From contig CAJMFH010000053.1 of NCBI GenBank assembly GCA_905212635.1, forward strand, positions 1 to 9,437: 9,437 nucleotides of DNA. Reading direction: 5' to 3'. Below the pieces are notes generated by a model, which did no database searches, was not told the origin of the DNA, and was given only the letters and a program-made list of their open reading frames with translations. The DNA comes from an uncultured Lachnoclostridium sp. (lineage in GTDB: Bacteria > Bacillota > Clostridia > Lachnospirales > Lachnospiraceae). The translations under genes and the position numbers were made by a program. Position 1 is the stretch's first letter. The number at the start of each line of letters is the position of its first letter. Positions 1 to 6,309 of the stretch are shown here, piece after piece.

Positions 1-36
1 AACTTTTGCTAAAGTTCTTTTGAAATTCTTTTTCAA
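1..36 (-). CDS. 5' end of a probable secreted protein, cut by the window edge
   Basis: Twelve codons are visible from a TTG start at 36-34 to the left edge; they read MKKNFKRTLAKV with the TTG taken as Met. A GGAGG motif lies 8 nt upstream, which is ideal spacing. The short basic N-terminus rich in Lys and Arg resembles the n-region of a signal peptide. The gene follows the 996-residue surface protein on the same strand after about 140 nt, so it may be a related exported protein. The start codon is unusual but the RBS supports it. The function cannot be told from 12 codons. Confidence 0.5.
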   Translation of the reverse strand, partial: MKKNFKRTLAKV

Positions 37-44
37 AACTCTTA

Positions 45-49
45 CCTCC
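45..49 (-). promoter_or_regulatory. Shine-Dalgarno site for the edge gene
   Basis: GGAGG on the minus strand, 8 nt before the TTG codon at 36-34. It is the main reason to call a TTG start here, because no ATG follows in frame within the visible part. Confidence 0.5.
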
Positions 50-88
50 ATTTTTTGTTTTTATTTAATAATATCCCCTAAGGTTCCC

Positions 89-105
89 CCACCCCATAAG
101 GGTGG
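89..105 (-). other. Short GC-rich hairpin in the intergenic leader
   Basis: CCACCC pairs with GGGTGG in a perfect 6-bp stem with a 5-nt loop. On the minus strand it is followed by G- and A-rich sequence rather than a T-run, so it is not a canonical intrinsic terminator. It sits between the surface protein gene and the edge gene, next to a larger hairpin. It may be a 3' stability element or part of a 5' leader. Confidence 0.4.
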
Positions 106-109
106 TAGA

Positions 110-151
110 GAGGACTTAACCAGTGCCAGGTATTACACCGGTCCTGTCCTC
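110..151 (-). other. Two-part stem-loop 3' of the surface protein gene
   Basis: An outer 6-bp stem (GAGGAC with GTCCTC) and an inner 7-bp stem (ACCGGTG with CACTGGT) are separated by a 3x3 internal loop, with a 10-nt terminal loop. One inner pair (139 with 122) is G-U on the minus strand but A-C on the plus strand, so the structure favours minus-strand RNA. It starts 26 nt after the stop codon of the surface protein gene. No T-run follows it. It may protect the 3' end, attenuate, or belong to the leader of the next gene. Confidence 0.5.
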
Positions 152-176
152 AAAACCAAGGATAATTATTACAGGA

Positions 177-3167
177 TTATTTTGCTGTTACTGTTACATT
201 ATCTAACAAGAACTCGCCATCTGCGGTTTTAATTCCATCTGCAATAGCAACATTAACTTCTGCTGACGTACCGGCTTTTACGGTAACAGTTGCAGTAATC
301 TTCTGCCAATCCTCTGAAAGAGCTTTTGTCGTTGATTTAATGGTTGGATCGGAAACTTTTTCTGCATCTACATAACTTTCATATTTTTTGTCTTTGTAAG
401 TTCCCTCTGACAAAATAGATACATTATAGTCCTTACCGTCTTTTGTTCTAACATAAGCAGAAACTGTAAATTTCTTATCTTTTGTACCTTCACGGTTATC
501 AAGCAGGATACTTGGTCTGTCTTTTTCACCTACAGAAAGGTAATTATTACCATCCGCAGCCGGAATATCAGTTGTTCCTGCCACAATCTTAGAATTACTT
601 ACGCACTCTACAGAAGGAGATTCTGTTTCGAAAGAATCTGCAAATGGAAGAGTTGCATAAGGAAGTTCTTTCACTTCCGCATTCTGGTCTGCAACTTTCA
701 GCTTAAAGGAATAGATGTAGTAGGTTCCCGGTACAAAATCAGAACCTGTTGCATTTCCAATTGCAATGTAACGAATTGCGCCATAATTTCCTAATGCCGG
801 ATCCTCAGCTTCCGTACCGGCAGCATTCTTAATTTTTGTAAGGAAAACACTTTCTGTCTCTTTGGCATTTGGAGCAACAAAAGTACCATCACTCATACGG
901 TTCGCACAAGAACCTTTATAGAATGGATATGTACCAGCCGGAGCCGATTTCCACCAATTCGTTTTCACAGTGTCTTTCTGTGCTGTTGGAAGTGTTTCGT
1001 CAAAGAAATCCAATGACAACTGCTCTGGAACAAATCCAACTATTTCATATTTCTGATAGGAAGCAAGATCAATGTTTTCCGGCAATTTAAAATAAATACG
1101 CTGGTTCTTATCTGTAAAGTTGAATTTATAGCAATCTACATCTTCCGCGTCTTTGGTCTTTTCAATTGTTAAATCTCCGGAAAGTTCTTTGTCATACATT
1201 GTCTCAAAATCCAAAACATAATCTTCCGTTGCCTTTGCCGGCTGATAAACAGTAATATTTACAGATTTTGTAAGGCTCGGATTAAACTTACTTGTTGCAG
1301 TAATGGTAACTGTTTTTTCTGTATCTGTACCGAAATCAAAGTCATCCGCTACAATTACATTGTTGTTACCATCTACACTTACTTTTGCATCAGATGTTGT
1401 CCATGCAAGTTCTTTCTGTGTAGTCTCCGCAGGAGTGTATGTTACAGCAAGTGATAATTTCCCACCTGGTGCCACACGAGGATTATCTCCGGCCGAAACA
1501 GCAAAGTCTGTTATCGGAACCTCTTCTTCAATCAATGAAATATTATCATAGTATAACGTTACAGAAATATTGTTAAGTTTATATTTACTTCCGCCTTCAT
1601 AGGTTGAACCTAAAACGAAATCAAATTTGTTCTGATCTAACAAAGTACTGTCTGCTTCTTTAATTCTCGCAGTATCAAAGGTAAGGGAACGACTGGCAAA
1701 TCCAACTTTTGGTTCACTTCCGTCTGTCACTTTATAACCTGCTGTACAGGAGTTCGCAGCAAAATGTGTGGTTGTATTCGACTGAATCCATGTGCTGTAA
1801 GCAAATGGAAGATACTTATTGGATTCTTTGGAGGAGTTTCCGTTCCAAAGAGTAATACCGGTCTCTTTATCACTACCCTCTGCCATTGATATTTCTACAC
1901 CGAAACGGAGTGGCTTGTATTCATTGGCATCACCGGCAGGAACCGGATTACCATCTTTATCTACATGTGCACTTGCAGACTTATTCGCATTTGCTGCAAA
2001 GTAATCAGAAGCTTTGATGGCATCTGCCTGATCAAAGTAGCAGTATGCTTTTTTATACTGTACAGAGGATGGATCGTTGCTTATTACACGCGCATCAAAT
2101 CCAATTCCTGTATAACTTCCCAGTTTTTTGCTTGCTGTGCTGTTTCCTTCAGAATCTTTCAGTTTTGTAAGATCTGCCTGGAATACAGGAGCATAGTCAA
2201 ATGCCTGATCTGCACCATCATAGGTTACTTTAAGACATTTATTTGTAGCATCTTCCGGATCCTGTACTACAGTCATTGTACCGGAGTTAGCATAACCACC
2301 GGCTGTAAAGCGAGTCCATGTTGTACCCACTTCATAGCTTTCGAAATCTTCTACAACAGTACGTTTTCTCGTATCCGGTGTAGCAGTAGGTGCCGGTGTC
2401 TTGTCGCTCTTGAACTTCACAACGTTTACTTTTACTACTGCTTTTTTGCCGCTTCCGTCAGTTGCCTGTGCGATGACATTGGCTTTACCAACTTTACGAG
2501 CGATAACGGTTGCTTTCGTACCGTTTCCAATTACTTTAAGGATAGATCCTTTGTTTGTGGACCATTTCAAAGATTTACGGGTTGCTTTCTTAGGAGAAAC
2601 CGAAGCTTTCACCACCATGTTACGACCATTCATAAGGGTAAAGGTGTTTTTCGTTGCTTTCAGTTTGTCCGTATATTTAGGATAAACTTTGGTCTTCTGA
2701 CCATTCTTTTCTACAATTGTGTAGTTTGCACTCTGCCATGTGGAAGTTGCGTTTTTCGAGATAGCAACTTTCTTTACAGGAGTACCAATCTTGACTTTGA
2801 TTGTAGCTTTTTTCTTAGGATTCTGTTTGGATGTTACTGTGATCTTTGCAGAACCTTTGCTCTTGCGTGCCTTTACAACACCTTTTGAGCTTACGCTTAC
2901 AACTGAAGCCTTACTTGATTTGTATGTAACCTTTTTGCTTGCTTTTTTAGGTGTCACAGAAACCTTCAGTTTCTTTGACTGTCCTTTTTTCAGCACAAGG
3001 ATTCCTGATCCGCCAACTTTGACCCCGATGGTGACTTTTTTCACTTTTTTAGCCGCCTGAGAATCAACGGAAGATACAGTCAAAGATGTGATTACCATCG
3101 CGACTACGAGCATCGCTGTCACAAATCTTCTGAAATACTTGGCTGACTGTGTACCGATTTGTCTCAT
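177..3167 (-). CDS. Secreted multi-domain protein with three Ig-like (BIG2) domains and carbohydrate-binding-like modules
   Basis: A 996-residue exported protein. Residues 1-39 form a signal peptide: basic start, hydrophobic core near 16-32, and a likely cleavage site after SQAA. Domains in order: lysine-rich Ig-like group 2 at about 41-128; a second, longer Ig-like domain at about 131-251; a Pro/Thr linker (PAPTATPD) at 258-265; a beta-sandwich-like module at about 271-549, opening with EDFES and closing with YYDNISL; a third BIG2 domain at about 550-641; another unassigned module at about 648-827, opening with LDFET; and a C-terminal carbohydrate-binding-like module at about 840-996, ending LLDNVTVTAK. 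No catalytic domain, LPxTG motif, SLH repeat or transmembrane anchor is visible, so attachment is probably non-covalent. Family knowledge: BIG2 domains occur in surface adhesins and as spacers in polysaccharide-degrading enzymes. The role as a cell-wall-bound glycan-binding protein is inferred. The ATG at 3167 is chosen over an in-frame ATG at 3269 because of the RBS, the signal peptide and the promoter position. Confidence 0.85.
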   Translation of the reverse strand: MRQIGTQSAKYFRRFVTAMLVVAMVITSLTVSSVDSQAAKKVKKVTIGVKVGGSGILVLKKGQSKKLKVSVTPKKASKKVTYKSSKASVVSVSSKGVVKARKSKGSAKITVTSKQNPKKKATIKVKIGTPVKKVAISKNATSTWQSANYTIVEKNGQKTKVYPKYTDKLKATKNTFTLMNGRNMVVKASVSPKKATRKSLKWSTNKGSILKVIGNGTKATVIARKVGKANVIAQATDGSGKKAVVKVNVVKFKSDKTPAPTATPDTRKRTVVEDFESYEVGTTWTRFTAGGYANSGTMTVVQDPEDATNKCLKVTYDGADQAFDYAPVFQADLTKLKDSEGNSTASKKLGSYTGIGFDARVISNDPSSVQYKKAYCYFDQADAIKASDYFAANANKSASAHVDKDGNPVPAGDANEYKPLRFGVEISMAEGSDKETGITLWNGNSSKESNKYLPFAYSTWIQSNTTTHFAANSCTAGYKVTDGSEPKVGFASRSLTFDTARIKEADSTLLDQNKFDFVLGSTYEGGSKYKLNNISVTLYYDNISLIEEEVPITDFAVSAGDNPRVAPGGKLSLAVTYTPAETTQKELAWTTSDAKVSVDGNNNVIVADDFDFGTDTEKTVTITATSKFNPSLTKSVNITVYQPAKATEDYVLDFETMYDKELSGDLTIEKTKDAEDVDCYKFNFTDKNQRIYFKLPENIDLASYQKYEIVGFVPEQLSLDFFDETLPTAQKDTVKTNWWKSAPAGTYPFYKGSCANRMSDGTFVAPNAKETESVFLTKIKNAAGTEAEDPALGNYGAIRYIAIGNATGSDFVPGTYYIYSFKLKVADQNAEVKELPYATLPFADSFETESPSVECVSNSKIVAGTTDIPAADGNNYLSVGEKDRPSILLDNREGTKDKKFTVSAYVRTKDGKDYNVSILSEGTYKDKKYESYVDAEKVSDPTIKSTTKALSEDWQKITATVTVKAGTSAEVNVAIADGIKTADGEFLLDNVTVTAK

Positions 3168-3173
3168 CGTAAT

Positions 3174-3180
3174 ACCTCCT
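3174..3180 (-). promoter_or_regulatory. Shine-Dalgarno site that fixes the surface protein start
   Basis: AGGAGGT on the minus strand, 6 nt before the ATG at 3167-3165. It places the start 34 codons inside the longest open frame. The residues upstream of that point would not make a sensible signal peptide. Confidence 0.85.
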
Positions 3181-3240
3181 AAATTGTTTTGTGTTCCATT
3201 GCGGAAAAACTCCAATACATCCACAATGATATTTAAGTCG

Positions 3241-3269
3241 ATTATAACACTACTGTCCACAATATGCAA
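3241..3269 (-). promoter_or_regulatory. Sigma-A-type promoter of the surface protein gene
   Basis: On the minus strand: TTGCAT (3269-3264), a 17-nt spacer, and a perfect TATAAT (3246-3241) preceded by TGT, an extended -10 element. AT-rich sequence lies upstream. The predicted start near 3234 gives a leader of about 65 nt before the ATG at 3167. Confidence 0.75.
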
Positions 3270-3445
3270 GGGTGTTTTTGAATTTTGTAAAAAATATAAC
3301 CAAAAATTTTTCTTGTTTTTTTTACAGTTTGTTCATATCTTACATATTTTTCCCACCATGACATAAGATGCGTCTAAACATTTGCTATTATGTTTACTAT
3401 ATGAAATATTTTTGTCAGCATTATGGCGAATTTTATTCTTTTTTC

Positions 3446-3475
3446 TTGACGTTTTGCTACCCAAAGATATATTAT
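3446..3475 (+). promoter_or_regulatory. Probable sigma-A-type promoter of mrnC
   Basis: TTGACG at 3446-3451, followed by TATATT after 16 nt or TATTAT after 18 nt. The predicted transcript starts about 30 nt before the mrnC ATG, leaving room for its RBS. Confidence 0.6.
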
Positions 3476-3512
3476 CAATATATAACCATTTTGCTAAAGG
3501 AGTTTTTTACTT

Positions 3513-3944
3513 ATGGACAATTCATTATTAGAAGCCATTCACGATACATTTTCTCTGGAGTCAAAGGACATCAACTTATATGCTCCCCTGACACTTGCCT
3601 ATATCGGAGATGCTGTTTTTGAGATTATTATAAGAACTTTGATCGTAGAAGAGAAATCCAGCACAGTCAAAAAACTGCATCTGCGTTCGAGCAAACTCGT
3701 AAACGCCAAGGCACAGGCAGACCTTCTGACTGCGATTGAAGGGAGTCTGACAAAAGAAGAACTTTCTTATTATAAAAGGGGCCGCAATGCCAAGCCTCAT
3801 TCCGTCGCAAAAAACGCAAATCTTCACGACTACCACACAGCGACCGGTTTTGAAGCTCTGATTGGCTATCTCTATCTCTCCGGTCAAATGACACGCGCCC
3901 TTGAACTCGTACATCAGGGATTGGATTCTATAAAAGCGTCATAA
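3513..3944 (+). CDS. mrnC: Mini-ribonuclease III
   Basis: A 143-residue protein made of a lone RNase III catalytic domain without a double-stranded-RNA-binding domain, as expected for Mini-III. In Firmicutes this enzyme trims the 5' and 3' ends of 23S rRNA precursor in the 50S subunit; that role is family knowledge. Visible features are the signature LAYIGDAVFE at 28-37 with acidic Asp33 and Glu37, the basic segment YYKRGRNAK at 86-94, and TGFEALIGYLYLSG at 111-124 with Glu114 as the second catalytic acid region. Length is normal. An AAAGGAG site lies 10 nt before the ATG. It is the only plus-strand gene here, and its last 17 nt overlap the end of the ATPase gene tail to tail. In many Firmicutes mrnC is close to cysS, rlmB and sigH; here it is separated from rlmB-sigH and inverted. 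Confidence 0.93.
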   Translation: MDNSLLEAIHDTFSLESKDINLYAPLTLAYIGDAVFEIIIRTLIVEEKSSTVKKLHLRSSKLVNAKAQADLLTAIEGSLTKEELSYYKRGRNAKPHSVAKNANLHDYHTATGFEALIGYLYLSGQMTRALELVHQGLDSIKAS

Positions 3945-6060
3945 TCAGGTGCATGACCGGTGCCATGCCAAAAAATCCCGGAAAAAGAAGGATTGCACCG
4001 ACAAATATACCAATCACCGTAAGGCAGAGTGCAAAACGTACTCTGCTCATCGGAATACAGACCGCTAACAACACTCCGAAGCTCACAATGCCTCCCGCGA
4101 TCAGATGCATACTCGATAAGATCAATTCGGATAAAGAAAACCATTCTCCCATTAATGTAATTGCAACCAGACTTCCCACCATACAAATGGCCGCCGGCAG
4201 CGAAACACGCAGAACATTTCGCAGGAATCCCCTTGGTATCGTCTCTTCATGGTGTTCCAACGCGAGAACAAAACTCGGGATTCCGATGGCTGTCCCTCCG
4301 ATCAGGCTGAGCTGGATCGGGATAAACGGATAGGATTTTCCTAATATAATATAGATCAGACACAAAAGGATGGAATATATGGTTTTGGTAAGATATAACG
4401 CACTTACGCGCTCAATGTTCGATATGATCGTTCTTCCCTCGCCCACAATCTGTTTCATGGAGGCAAAATCCGAATCCAGCAGTACAATATGCGCAATCTG
4501 CTTTGCCGCATCGCTTCCTGCCGCCATAGCAATACCACAGTCAGCGTCTTTCAGAGCCAGAACATCATTAACACCATCGCCAACCATTCCGGTCACATTT
4601 CCTTCTGCTTCCAGCGCTTTTACGATTGCCTGCTTTTTCTCCGGACTTACGCGCCCAAACACGGTATAGTTTCCGATCACTTTTTGCAGTTCTTCTTCCT
4701 CCTCCGGAAGTTCTCTGGCATCGACATAGTTTTTTGCTTCCGGCAGTCCTGCACGCACGCCGACAACAGAAACGGTCAGCGGATTATCCCCGGACAATAT
4801 TTTAATCTGTACATTTTTCTCCCGAAAAAAAGCAAATGTCTCTGCCGCATCCGCTTTGATGATATCGGACAAAATGATAAATCCCACTTCTTTTTTATCG
4901 TGTGTCAACAACAATACGCGCATGCCTTCTGCTGCATACACTTCTGCACGAGCAAGTGTTTTTCCATTTTCTGTCAGATATTCCGGTGCTCCAAGCCGAT
5001 AATCGCCTTTTCCTGCAATCGTTACCCGCATATGTTTACGACTGGAACTAAACGGCACTTTTTCGGCAACAGCCAATCCTCTGGTCTTTGGAAAATACCG
5101 CCGTAGTGCTTCCGTCGTGGCATTGGTTTCTTCGAAAGCGTACGCAAGAACTCCCAACACTTCTGCCATATCTTTTTCTTCCGAAAGCGGCACAAGCTCT
5201 TCTACCTGAAGATCGCCTGTCGTAATGGTTCCCGTCTTATCAAGACACAAAACATCCACTCTGGCAAGAGCTTCGATGGCTTCCATCTCCTGCACGAGTG
5301 CATTTTTCTTTGCCAGCCGCCCCACACCAAGAATAAAGGAAATACTGGTGAGAAGGACAAGCCCCTCCGGGATCATTCCAATCACTCCGGCAACCGTATT
5401 TACAATAGAATCTGATAACGTATTATGCGCGGAGTACCGCTGAATAAAAAAGAGAAGCAGTCCGATGGGGATCAACGCATAACTCACATATTTGATAATT
5501 CTGCCGATTGCATCCTGCATTTCCGAGGTCGCACGGCGTTTGGTCTTTGCTTTTTTCACAAGCTGCGTCGCATAATTTTCTTCTCCGGTATGTACCACTT
5601 TCGCAATGGCACTTCCTGCCACCACATCACTTCCGGAGTATACAAAATCACCCTTTCTTTTCTGAACGGCAAGGGATTCCCCGGTCAGAAGTGACTCATT
5701 GACTTCGATCCCATCCGTTTCCAGAATTTCACAATCCACTGGGATCTGGTCTCCGAGTAAAAACTGCACCGTATCTCCATCCCGCAGAAGTTCAATGCCG
5801 CATTTACAAAATTCTCCATTTTCGTAACGTCTTGCTTTGGTCGCCGTAACGACTGACAACGCATCGATAATACGTTTTACTTTTAATTCCTGTCCAATCC
5901 CGATCACCGCATTGGTGACAACTATCCCCATGAACAGCATATTTTTATATTGCCCGGACACCAAAATGAGCCCTGCCAGCACAAGGTTCAAAAAATTAAA
6001 GTACGTAAATATGTGCGATGAGATAATTTCCCACCGGCTTCGCGATGCCGTTCCTTTCAT
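3928..6060 (-). CDS. CtpE-like P-type cation-transporting ATPase
   Basis: A 710-residue membrane pump. Motifs in order: two N-terminal membrane segments (about 22-56), actuator loop TGES at 126-129, membrane pair at about 188-249 with PEGL at 231-234 in M4, phosphorylation motif DKTGTIT at 274-280 (Asp274 takes the phosphate), nucleotide-binding region around GKGDYRLGAPE at 350-360, SGDNP at 423-427, hinge GDGVND at 494-499, then several C-terminal membrane segments from about 554. All core residues are intact. PEGL, rather than PEAL or CPC, and the wording around LVQEMEAIEALARVDV, resemble the CtpE group, proposed to move Ca2+; the substrate here is inferred. The N-terminus is short: family members as I recall them carry some 35-40 residues before the segment that here begins at about residue 8. 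An in-frame TAG at 6084-6082 blocks extension, and a GGAGG 8 nt upstream supports this ATG. The 3' end overlaps mrnC by 17 nt. Confidence 0.9.
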   Translation of the reverse strand: MKGTASRSRWEIISSHIFTYFNFLNLVLAGLILVSGQYKNMLFMGIVVTNAVIGIGQELKVKRIIDALSVVTATKARRYENGEFCKCGIELLRDGDTVQFLLGDQIPVDCEILETDGIEVNESLLTGESLAVQKRKGDFVYSGSDVVAGSAIAKVVHTGEENYATQLVKKAKTKRRATSEMQDAIGRIIKYVSYALIPIGLLLFFIQRYSAHNTLSDSIVNTVAGVIGMIPEGLVLLTSISFILGVGRLAKKNALVQEMEAIEALARVDVLCLDKTGTITTGDLQVEELVPLSEEKDMAEVLGVLAYAFEETNATTEALRRYFPKTRGLAVAEKVPFSSSRKHMRVTIAGKGDYRLGAPEYLTENGKTLARAEVYAAEGMRVLLLTHDKKEVGFIILSDIIKADAAETFAFFREKNVQIKILSGDNPLTVSVVGVRAGLPEAKNYVDARELPEEEEELQKVIGNYTVFGRVSPEKKQAIVKALEAEGNVTGMVGDGVNDVLALKDADCGIAMAAGSDAAKQIAHIVLLDSDFASMKQIVGEGRTIISNIERVSALYLTKTIYSILLCLIYIILGKSYPFIPIQLSLIGGTAIGIPSFVLALEHHEETIPRGFLRNVLRVSLPAAICMVGSLVAITLMGEWFSLSELILSSMHLIAGGIVSFGVLLAVCIPMSRVRFALCLTVIGIFVGAILLFPGFFGMAPVMHLIMTLL

Positions 6061-6100
6061 TGGCGTTTCCTCCGTGTAAATCTAAATCCTAATCCCTTAT

Positions 6101-6141
6101 AAAACAAAAAGGAAATGACAGGCTTATAACCATTCATTTCC
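6101..6141 (-). terminator. Intrinsic terminator of the tRNA-Thr transcript
   Basis: GGAAATGA pairs with TCATTTCC in a perfect 8-bp stem with a 15-nt loop, followed on the minus strand by TTTTTGTTTT. It starts 10 nt after the tRNA 3' end, so it should end the tRNA and any sigH read-through transcript. The ATPase gene begins about 40 nt further on and would need its own weak promoter or read-through; a poor candidate (TTGTTT, 17 nt, TAGATT) lies just after the stem. Confidence 0.85.
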
Positions 6142-6150
6142 TCTCTCTAA

Positions 6151-6223
6151 AGCTAGCGACGGGAATCGAACCCGTGACCTCTTCACTACCAATGAAGTGC
6201 GCTACCGACTGTGCCACGCCAGC
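6151..6223 (-). tRNA. tRNA-Thr, anticodon GGU
   Basis: A 73-nt cloverleaf with no encoded CCA. Acceptor GCTGGCG pairs with CGCTAGC (one G-U), anticodon stem CTTCA pairs with TGAAG, and T-stem ACGGG pairs with CCCGT around TTCGATT. The loop TTGGTAG places GGT at positions 34-36, which reads Thr ACC/ACU codons. The discriminator is U. The D-stem (GCAC with GCGC) has an A12-C23 mismatch. It has its own promoter and terminator and lies just downstream of sigH. Confidence 0.95.
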
Positions 6224-6250
6224 TGAATCATTTATAACAATCCATGGACT

Positions 6251-6279
6251 ATTCTATCAAAGTATAATGGTTCTGTCAA
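6251..6279 (-). promoter_or_regulatory. Strong sigma-A-type promoter of tRNA-Thr
   Basis: Consensus TTGACA (6279-6274), a 17-nt spacer ending in TGA, and TAGAAT (6256-6251) on the minus strand. The predicted start falls about 20 nt before the tRNA. The -35 box begins 7 nt after the sigH stop codon. Confidence 0.85.
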
Positions 6280-6280
6280 C

Positions 6281-6309
6281 AAAAACTTACCAAAATGCCA
6301 TAAGTTTTT
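6281..6309 (-). terminator. Weak AT-rich stem-loop overlapping the end of sigH
   Basis: AAAAACTTA pairs with TAAGTTTTT in a perfect 9-bp stem with an 11-nt loop, covering the last sigH codons and the stop. The 3' arm supplies the T-run. Only one pair is G-C, so it may act as a weak terminator or 3' end element, or may be chance in AT-rich DNA. Confidence 0.35.

Larger units (their letters stand above)
3168..3512. other. AT-rich divergent intergenic region
   Basis: 345 nt between two divergent genes, very rich in A and T. It holds a promoter for each direction and the two ribosome binding sites. Small open frames across it have no RBS and no recognisable content. A weaker plus-strand promoter-like pair (TTGTTT, 17 nt, TATCTT) may lie near 3312-3342, but T-rich sequence makes such matches common. 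No RNA gene was recognised. Confidence 0.6.

Noticed and set aside
89..105. Intrinsic terminator of the surface protein gene
   Set aside because: The stem is good but a G-rich tract and then A-rich sequence follow on the minus strand, with no T-run.
1965..2888. 307-codon plus-strand open frame opposite the surface protein gene
   Set aside because: It is antisense to a gene with a signal peptide, domains, RBS and promoter. Its Cys/Phe-rich product with no RBS is a typical shadow.
3168..3269. N-terminal extension of the surface protein to an ATG at 3269
   Set aside because: It has no RBS, runs over the promoter and leader, and would bury the signal peptide. The ATG at 3167 has an AGGAGGT site.
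3945..3990. Terminator of mrnC inside the ATPase gene (GCATG/CATGC stem)
   Set aside because: Only 5 bp, followed by A residues on the plus strand rather than T.
4489..5106. 205-codon plus-strand open frame opposite the ATPase gene
   Set aside because: It is antisense to intact P-type ATPase motifs, with a Cys/His-rich composition and no recognisable domain.
6061..6150. Hidden frameshifted N-terminus of the ATPase upstream of its ATG
   Set aside because: The other two frames contain stops within this stretch and give no peptide resembling the family N-terminus. The terminator occupies most of the space.
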